Part shown: in pieces, positions 22,501-31,500 of the stretch | Layout: each line of letters opens with the position of its first letter | How positions within the stretch are numbered: the stretch's first letter is position 1 | From: Panopea generosa | Lineage: Eukaryota > Mollusca > Bivalvia > Adapedonta > Hiatellidae | NCBI GenBank assembly: GCA_029582155.1 | Contig: CM055895.1 | Span: forward strand, 61,977,078-62,041,077 | Direction of reading: 5' to 3' | Length of the DNA: 64,000 nt | Program-made: the position numbers and the translations under genes | Notes under the pieces: generated by a model | Seen by the model: the letters and a program-made list of their open reading frames with translations, nothing else | Databases searched by the model: none | Told to the model about the DNA's origin: nothing

Positions 22501-25500
22501 AAGTTGTGCCTAGGACCCGTACAATCCTGTATGAAAATAGAAGCTTCCAGTATGACTTTAGGTGTGTCTAGGACCCGTACAATCCTGTATAGAAATAGAA
22601 GCTTCCATGCTGCTCCTAGTTAATGGAATGCTCTTCCCACCAACATCTGAGATGCTTCTCAACTGAATATGTTCAAAAAGCTGTTTTTATATGAAATATG
22701 ATATGAACTTTCTGGATGTTTTAGATTAATTTGGTGTTTTATGGAATTGAAAAGTTTTATATACTTCAATGACTGTCTGTTATTTTTGTTATGTTTTAAC
22801 CAGGCCTTCTAAAATTCCAAAATGCAAATCGGTCCAGCTTTTTTACTACAGTAAGAATCGCACTTATTAAAAAAAATCACTAAAATTGCCTTACATTATG
22901 CCTTTACATGTATGCATACCCCACCCAATATGTCAGCTGCATCATGTTTTTTCTCCGTTTATTTATTAATAGGGAACGATTTCAAGTTTATTTGTGTATT
23001 ATTTATAACATACTTCATCACAATGTGTACATTTTAATGAATGACATTATGTTTCCGCTTTACTGAACAATTTTCATTATATTAAAAATGTTCAATCGAA
23101 CCGGAAGTGTTGCAAGTTCCGGAAGCGGCGTGAAATAATCACCGTGGAAACCAATGTAACAGCTCAACCACCAAAATAAATCATTCAGAACCTGTCCCAC
23201 ATCAAAACAAAATCGGTCTGGGTTTTATCACTTTCATTAATTAATGTCATTTATTTTATAATTTAAGTGTTTTTTTTAAAAAAATGAAACAAACAAGTAA
23301 CACTGCACGTTTTATCAAATATTTTAATGACGCAAACAATATTCGGTCCGACCGTCCCATCTTTGGCTAGCGGTATATCAAAGAAATTACGGATGCAAAC
23401 ACAGTCTTTTGATGAACCTACAGAACACTACGGGTCACTGATCACACATCGAAGGCATGTTACATAGTGATAGACTCATCTGATACACTCCCCTAAAACC
23501 GTCAATGGTTTAGTCGAAATTGACATCATTTCGCACAGCAGGTGACAAAACAAACGGATTATTGGGTCAAATGATATTGCCGCAAGGCGTATGTCACAGG
23601 TCAGTATGGCATGGCAATAGCAATTTATGAGATTTTATACGACCGATAGAAAATATCTGAACCGATTTTTTTTATTGAACTTTGAAAATATCTGGACCGA
23701 TTTTTTATCAAACTTTGAAATGAAAACCGGTTTTGAACTTCAGAAATCGGTCCAAAAACCGAAAAACCGGCAATTTTAGAAGGCCTGGTTTTAACTGAAT
23801 TGTTAACATAGTATCTTACTTATTCTATGGCTCCAGTGTATTTTTTTTCTAGAATATGCCTGTGTTTTATACAATGTACATACTTTTTGTTCTGTAAAGC
23901 ACTTTTGAACGTATCTTATATAATGAAAAGAATGCTATATAAATATGGTCTAATAATGATATAACAATAATAATAATAACAATGGATAGAATGTTGGCCA
24001 CTCCCGACAGAAGTTGCGGCTCTGATCCCAGGCTTGTTCTCAATGGCTTTTCAAAAACAACATTAAGTACTTTAACCTGAGCCTTCTCTGACCTTTTCAA
24101 AAAGAACATTCAGAGATATGACTTCAGTTTCATGACCCTTCAACACATAAAAGATATATAAAACTTATCCTAGAACTGACAAGAGCTACGAGTACTGGTT
24201 CTCTTCAGAAAATGGACCTGAGAGCAGTTCACAAAAGCTGTGAGCTGCCTTCACAATCAAGCTAAAATAAATCAGAAACAAGAGACCCAAGAGGGCCTAA
24301 GGATGCTCTACTGTCTCATAGTAGCCATAGCACTTTTTGAAATTCTCCTATGCAATGGAAACATCAGGGTGGGTCATTATTAACCCTAGGGACACGTTTT
24401 GAACAAATCTAACAAACTATTTTAGTCATCATTACTATATAAACATTTTGAAAATATATTGAGCCATTCATGAGAAGAAATTTTTTTAATTTTTGAACTT
24501 TTTTTAGTAACAGTGGCCATCTTGAATTTAAAATAAAAAAAATTCTTCTGTATAGTCTTCTATGCAATAGAATCATCAATGTAAAGTTTTAGTTTAACTG
24601 GCCTAGTGGTTTCAGAATAAATGGAAAGAAAAAGAGAATTTTCTGTTTTCCAATAGTATCCCTATGTAATGGTCTAGTGGTAGAGCGTCCGCCTCACATG
24701 CAGAAGGTTGTGGGTTCGATCCCCGGCCGGGTCATACCAAAGACTTTAAAAATGGTACTAGAAGCTTCCTCGCTTGACGCTCAGCATTTAGAGGAGAGTT
24801 CTAGGTCTGGTCAGCCCGGTGTCAGTATAATGTGACTGGGTGGGGTATCATACCATGTGTCTGCGGCATGATACTCCAGTGTGACAGCGCTCAGAATACT
24901 GTCTCAAGTAGACACCGTCGCAATATGACTGAAAAATTGTTGAAAGTGACGCTAAACACCATACAACAACAACAACAATAACATGTAAAATTCTAAGTCC
25001 CCTTACAGGGCCCCTATAAATTTTAGACCCTAAATTCTTATCTGCAATCAAAACCCAACACATAGGGATAATTTATGCCAAATATGTACAAATCTGATAT
25101 ACCGCTTCTTAAGAACACGATTTTAGTAATTCTCAATTTTTACCCTTTTGGGGCCCATCCTGAGCCCTTAAGACAGTGGAACCCAGTCATTTTTACAAAT
25201 TTTAACCTCCTTCACCAAACAATGCTTTTGTGAAGATAAAGGCAAAATTATTTCCATTAAAAAAAAAAAAATTAATAAAAATATTATATTGACATGTCTC
25301 CCATAAGTGAACCATCGGGCGGGGTCATTTTTAACACTAGGGACACCATTTGAACAAATCTAACAAAACTATAGTTGGTCATCATTACTACATAAACATT
25401 TTGAAAATCTGTTGGGCCGTTCATGAGAAGAAGTTTTGGACTATTTTTAGTAATGGCGGCCAACTTGAATTTCAGATCGAAAAAAGAATCTTCTGTATAG

Positions 25501-28500
25501 TCTCCTTTGCAATAGAAACATCCATATGAAGTTTCAGTTTAATTGGCCTAGTGTTTTCAGAACAGATGAAAGAAAAAGAGAATTTTCTGTTTTCCATAGT
25601 ATCCCTATGTAATATTCTAAGTCCCCTTACAGGGCCCCTATAAATTTTAGCCCCTAAATTCTTATCTTCAATCAAACCCCCACACATAGGGATAATTTAT
25701 GCCAAATATGAACAAATCTGACATACCGGTTCTAAAGAAAACAATTTTAGTAATTCCCAATTTTTACCCTTTTGGGGCCACTCCTAACCCCTTAAGACAG
25801 TGGAACCCAGTCATTTTACAAATCTGAACCTCCTTCATCAAACAATGCTTCTGTGAAGATAAAGGCAAAATCATTTCCATTTAAAAAAAAAAAAATATTA
25901 TGACATGTGTCCCCTAATTGAACCCTCGGAGGGGGATCATTTTTAACCCTAGGGACACCATTTGAACAAATCAAATAAAACTATAGTTGGTCATCATTAC
26001 TTCATAAACATTTTGAAAATCTGTTGGGCCGTTGATGAGAAGATTTTTTTAAGTTTTTGACTATTTTTAGTAATGGTGGCCATCTTGAATTTCAGATCTA
26101 AAAAAAAAACTTCTGTACAGTCTCCTTGCAATAGAAACATCCATGTGAAGTTTCCGTTTAATTGGCCTAGTGGTTTCAGAGAAAGTGCTGCCAACAGACG
26201 ACAGATGTCAGACGACAGACGATGGACATTGCACCATTGCATAATCACTTCTGGCCTTTGGCCAGTGGAGCTAAAAATGAAAAACCAAGAAACAATTTGC
26301 GTTTGTTGACCTTAGACATTACAATTTAAATGCAAAGTATCGAGTAGAAAAACAATTGGTCTGACATACAAAAAATGAATAAATGAATTACAGTTTTACA
26401 GTCTTTCAACACATTACAGATTACATGATGCCAACAGGAAGGAAGATTCCAGGTTCATTCTCCCCATAGATGTATAAAAACAATAAATGCATTAACATAC
26501 AGATTGGAAAAAAAAAACCCATATCAATTGCAAAAATCAATTAATACATGAGCTACGTGGTAATTTTTTTCCCATCATTCATTTGCCAACTGAAACCATC
26601 CAAAATTAGTCAATTCTGAAAGAGGGGATATTTTGTTTTTATTTGATCAGCTGACCAGCATGCTGTGAAAATATACACATGTCTACTTTATATTGACAAT
26701 TATCACCAAGTTTTAAATGAATCCCACCAATAGTAAAGGAGGAGTTAGCCTGACAAAGGTAAGATGTATTGGATGAACAGATGATGAACATTACTGTTGT
26801 GGCGCTTTGCTTTTCTTTGAAAAGAAAGAGGACAATAACAATGCACTGTTTTGTGGAAGATAAATTTCGAAGTTTCTACTCAGAAGAACTAAGAAGACAA
26901 TACAGACCAAATATAAGAGAAGGAACAACAGAAGCATAAGCCTTACCTATGGTCTCAGAACAGTAAGTTAATCAGTTAAGTTATTAACACTCATTTATAC
27001 ACTAAGAACATTAATATTCATTAATACACCAAAAACATTACCATTCATTAATACATCAAGAACATTAATATTCATTAATATATCAACAACATGAATAATC
27101 ATTAACACATCAGGAAACATTAACATTCATTAATACATCATGAATATGAATATTCATTAATACACCAAGAACATTATTATTCATTAATACATCAACAATA
27201 TGAATAATCATTAATATACCAAGACCATGAATATTCATTAATGCACCAAGTACATTAATATTCATTTATAAACCAAAAACATTAATATGTATTTATAAAC
27301 AAAGAACCTTAATATGCATTAATACACCAAAAACATGAATATTTATTTATAAACCAAGAATAAATTCATCAATGGTACCATTTTTAACATTTCAATGATA
27401 CATCAATAGTACAATGTGTAAAAGTATCACTGATATCATTAGTGAATACATCAATGAATCATTTGTTAACTAGTCAATGACACCATTTGTTAACTAGTCA
27501 ATGACACCATTTGTAATCTCATCAATGAAACCATTTGTTAACTTGTCAATGACACCATTTGTTAACTAGTCAATGACACCATTTGTAATCTTATCAATGA
27601 AACCATTTGTTAACTAGTCAATGAAACCATTTGTAAACTAGTCAATGACACCATTTGTAATATCATCAGTGAAACCATTTGTTAACTAGTCAATGAAACC
27701 ATTTGTTAATTAGTCAATGACACCATTTGTTTACTAGTCAATGACACCATTTGTAATCTCATCAATGAAACCATTTGTTAACTAGTCAATGAAACCATTT
27801 GTTAATTAGTCAATGACACCATTTGTTAATTAGTCAATGACACCATTTGTAATCTCATCAATGAAACCATTTGTTAACTTGTTAATGAAACCATTTGTTA
27901 ATTATTCAATGACACCATTTGTAATCTCATCAATGAAACCATTTGTTAACAAGTCAATGAAACCATTTGTTAATTAGTCAATGACACCATTTGTAATCTC
28001 ATCAATGAAACCATTTGTTAACTTGTCAATGAAACCATTTGTTAACTAGTCAATGACACCATTTGTAATCTTATCAATGAAACCATTTGTTAACTTGTCA
28101 ATGACACCATTTGTTAATTAGTCAATGACATCATTTGTAATCTCATCAATGAAACCATTTGTTAACTTGTCAATGACACCATTTGTAAACTAGTCAATGA
28201 CACCATTTGTAATCTCATCAATATGTCATCAAATGTTGGCATTGACTAGTTAACAAATGGTGTCATTTAATAGTTAACAAAAAAATTGTTTTTGTCAATA
28301 AAACTAGTCAATGACCCCACTTGTTAACAAGTCAATGACACAAATTGTAACCCAGTCAATGACACCATTGGTTAATTAGTCAATGACACCATTTGTAATC
28401 TTATCAATGAAACAATTTGTTAACTAGACAATGACACCATTTGTTAACTTGTCAATGACACCATTTGTTAACTAGTCAATGACACCATTTATTAACATGT

Positions 28501-31500
28501 CAATGACACCATTTGTTAACTAGTCAATGACACCATTTGTAATCTCATCAACATGTCATCAAATGTTGTCATTTACTAGTTAACAAAATTAATGGTGTCA
28601 TTGATTAGTTAACAAAAAAATTGTTTTTGTCAATAAAACTAGTCAATGACCCCACTTGTTAACTAGTCAATGACACAAATTGTAACCCAGTTAATGACAC
28701 CATTTGTAAGATCACTCTGAAATTGACACAATTCACAAAGGGCTATAACAAAAAGAAAAAGAGCACAAATGCAAACGCCAAAATGGTTTTGCACATTTGC
28801 AAGACAACTTTAGTAACACAAAATAATTTCAAAAAGTTGAAATTCAAAATATATCACCTGTGCACCTTTCTGTACTCAACACAAGAAATTTCAATCTTTA
28901 AATTAATAAATTCAGACACTTCAAAATGAATTTTTATCTTATATTTCATGTCCTTTTTACATTGATTGCTAAAACTCATATGTCTTGATACAAATCAACC
29001 TCACTATGTATATATAAGTAAAGCATAAACAGAATAAATGGACTTGCTACAGGATATTAACAAGACTGAGCCTGAAAATGACTGAACCCAGGCCACCCTT
29101 AAAAACTGTCTGTCTGTCTGTCACTTCCAACCGCTACCATTTTGTAGTGAGCAGGAAGGTATTTTTTTTTAAATCAGAGAATTTTTTTTAAGGACACATA
29201 AATTAAAATGATCGAGGATTTTTTGAATGAACACCGAACATATTTTCTGACAGGCGGGATTGTTGTGGGTCGGCCGTAGGTTGTAAACAAACAATAATTT
29301 AGCCTCCACTGCTACACAAGCCTGACATGTTACATCAAGTCCATGTCCCATAAGCCTCATTTCGTCTGATATTGTATTTTTCTAGCCTTAAATAATGACA
29401 GTAAAAAAAGATGTTGTTGCTTTTCTTAAATAGGCTTTAATAAAAAATTTAACACATTACAGTCCAGTTTTCTTGGCGAGAGAATATCTCGAAATGAATT
29501 TGAGTAGAACCACCGTCCTTCTAAAAGTAAATGACAAACTTTGACACATAAAGTTTTAGAACCTGAACTATAACCCCAAACCTCTGAGCAGTGTGGAAAG
29601 TTACAAAATAAATATCATCTAAAAAGTTAAATTTTAATGGTGGGACACCATCTAACAAAACTCAGTGGAACAAAACCGCAGGTAACTTTGCTTTAAGACA
29701 TTTTTTTTAAAAGTCATTATCTAAAACATTAAATTTTATGATTTTTTATTTTCTTCCACCTATTGTGAAATAACTGTTTGATCTCATAGATCTTTCCTGT
29801 ATATATTTATTAGTAATTTTACTGAAACCCACTTAATTATACAGTCAACGCTGCTTAGTACAATGGTTTGAAGTGGATCTTAAGCTGTTCATTTACATCC
29901 TTATAAAAGAAACAATGCAGCTGTGCAATTATAGAACTATTGTTGTCAATAATTTCCATATTTTATGGACGAAAACCATTTTTCACAAATTTCATATATG
30001 ATATAAAGTGTAAAATATATTCTAATTTCATCTATTAAAAATGTTTCCTTGAATTTTTTACATTCAAACATGTAACAGATAAAAATTCCAAGGAAATATT
30101 TATATTTACTGAAATACTAAAAACTGGTATAAGCCTCTAGTTTGATTAATATATTTACATTAATAATTTCTTAAAGGTAGTATATCTGGAAAAACGCTTT
30201 AAATGTAAAAAAAACCACATTATGTTTAAAATGGATACAAAAACATCTCACTATTATTAATAAATAACATCCAAATAGTTTGGTATGTAAAATCCGCCAA
30301 AACATAACAACATTGATATTTAAATTAGAGTGGTAAACTTAAAACAAAATCCCTATTCTAAAAATAGACAACACTTAAATATTGCCCGACAACCTGAATG
30401 TCGACATTCAGACTTTTTCTAAGATGAAACACTTTTTGGTATGTGTAAACCTGTATTACTGATCAAATCAAATCAAAATACTTCTTGTGACCCATTTAAT
30501 ACCTCACAAAATATGGGAAATCTATTTTAGTCTAACCTAGGCACGTAGACCAAAATAGGAAATCCCAATTCAATATCTTATTTTGGCATATTTGGCAAAA
30601 CGTGGTCAGTGAGTATATAAAGGCATGATATATTGAGAAAAAAAATGTTTGTTGCAAATATTAAATTTACTCCCTTTAAGTATGAAGCTTCAGACAGCAA
30701 TATTTGATGATTGATTCTCCATTGGGTTATATGTTTTATAGGTGTAAATATTGATTTGATGCACCAATTTTAGTAAAACCTGCTTTAACATTGCCAATGA
30801 GTATATAATTATGTACTAGAGCTTCATTACTATAATTTACTAATGTTGATATTGTTATGAAATTTCAAGACATGCTCAGTATATATATTGTACTTTTTAT
30901 TTCATTGACATATATTCAAATTAACTTGACCTTGACCTTAAATGCCACTGCTACGTATCTGAGTATCCATGTTGCCGATCGGTGACATTGGCAATTGGTG
31001 GTTGATCGCCAAATGGTGACATTGGCAACAAAAGACTTAAGTTTCTTAGTCGTATATTATATAAAGCACTTCACTGTTAAATGTCATTCCATATCAATGA
31101 TTCCATTTACAAACAATGCAGACCAAGATGCACATGCTAGTAACTTGTTGTCTGGGTCTGTCTTGTTTAGAACTCTAGCGCAAGTGGCCAACGTACCGTC
31201 AACTTCACTACCACCAAGCTTCTATTTTTTAATACACTGTAATCTTGATAATCTTTAATAGTACAGTATAGTACAGCCATCAGTATGGAAATCAACAGGA
31301 CAGTGTTCATCTTTCAGTTGCACATATCTGTATTTTTACTTAAAAGGCAGTGAATCAGGAAAAATAGCTATTTACATGTATACGGTAAATGATTCGAAAC
31401 TTCAAATTCACCATAATGTGACCAATAAAACAACGATATACATTTTGATCGGAAATTAAATAAACAAGAAGCCCAAGAGGGCCTGAGGACGTTCTACTGA

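Larger units (their letters stand above)
20576..23980 (+). mobile_element. 3' end of a CR1/L2-like LINE, expanded and interrupted
   Basis: Before the 57-bp array the plus strand reads IQYKLLVHTFKVLHNQSADY and then YIRDMLEEYRPYRDLRSKVSL. After it the frame continues NRSFHAAPS, stop, WNALPTNI, stop, DASQLNMFKKLFLYEI. This is the usual C-terminal pattern of CR1/L2 reverse-transcriptase ORFs (LLLTFKALHN, LRSS, VPRTRT..YGDRSF, LWNSLP, FK..LKTHLF). The 3' UTR resumes after a hAT insertion and ends in the TAAAGCACTTTTGAACGTAT, GCTATATAAATA pattern and an ATAATAATAA tail. The LINE is 5' truncated and defective. Confidence 0.8.

Noticed and set aside
20716-22513. Many open frames of 60-111 codons on both strands, as of a repetitive protein
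   Set aside because: They are by-products of a 57-bp tandem unit, open on both strands with no start-context or splice logic; the unit is LINE-derived.
24670-24740. Functional tRNA-Val gene
   Set aside because: The tRNA-like head lacks paired acceptor arms, is followed by a SINE body with an ACAACAA tail and has family members elsewhere.
27361-28712. CRISPR-like array
   Set aside because: Units are contiguous 24-bp repeats without unique spacers, in an animal genome.
30995-31258. 87-codon plus-strand ORF
   Set aside because: AT-rich context, no domain or splice signals.
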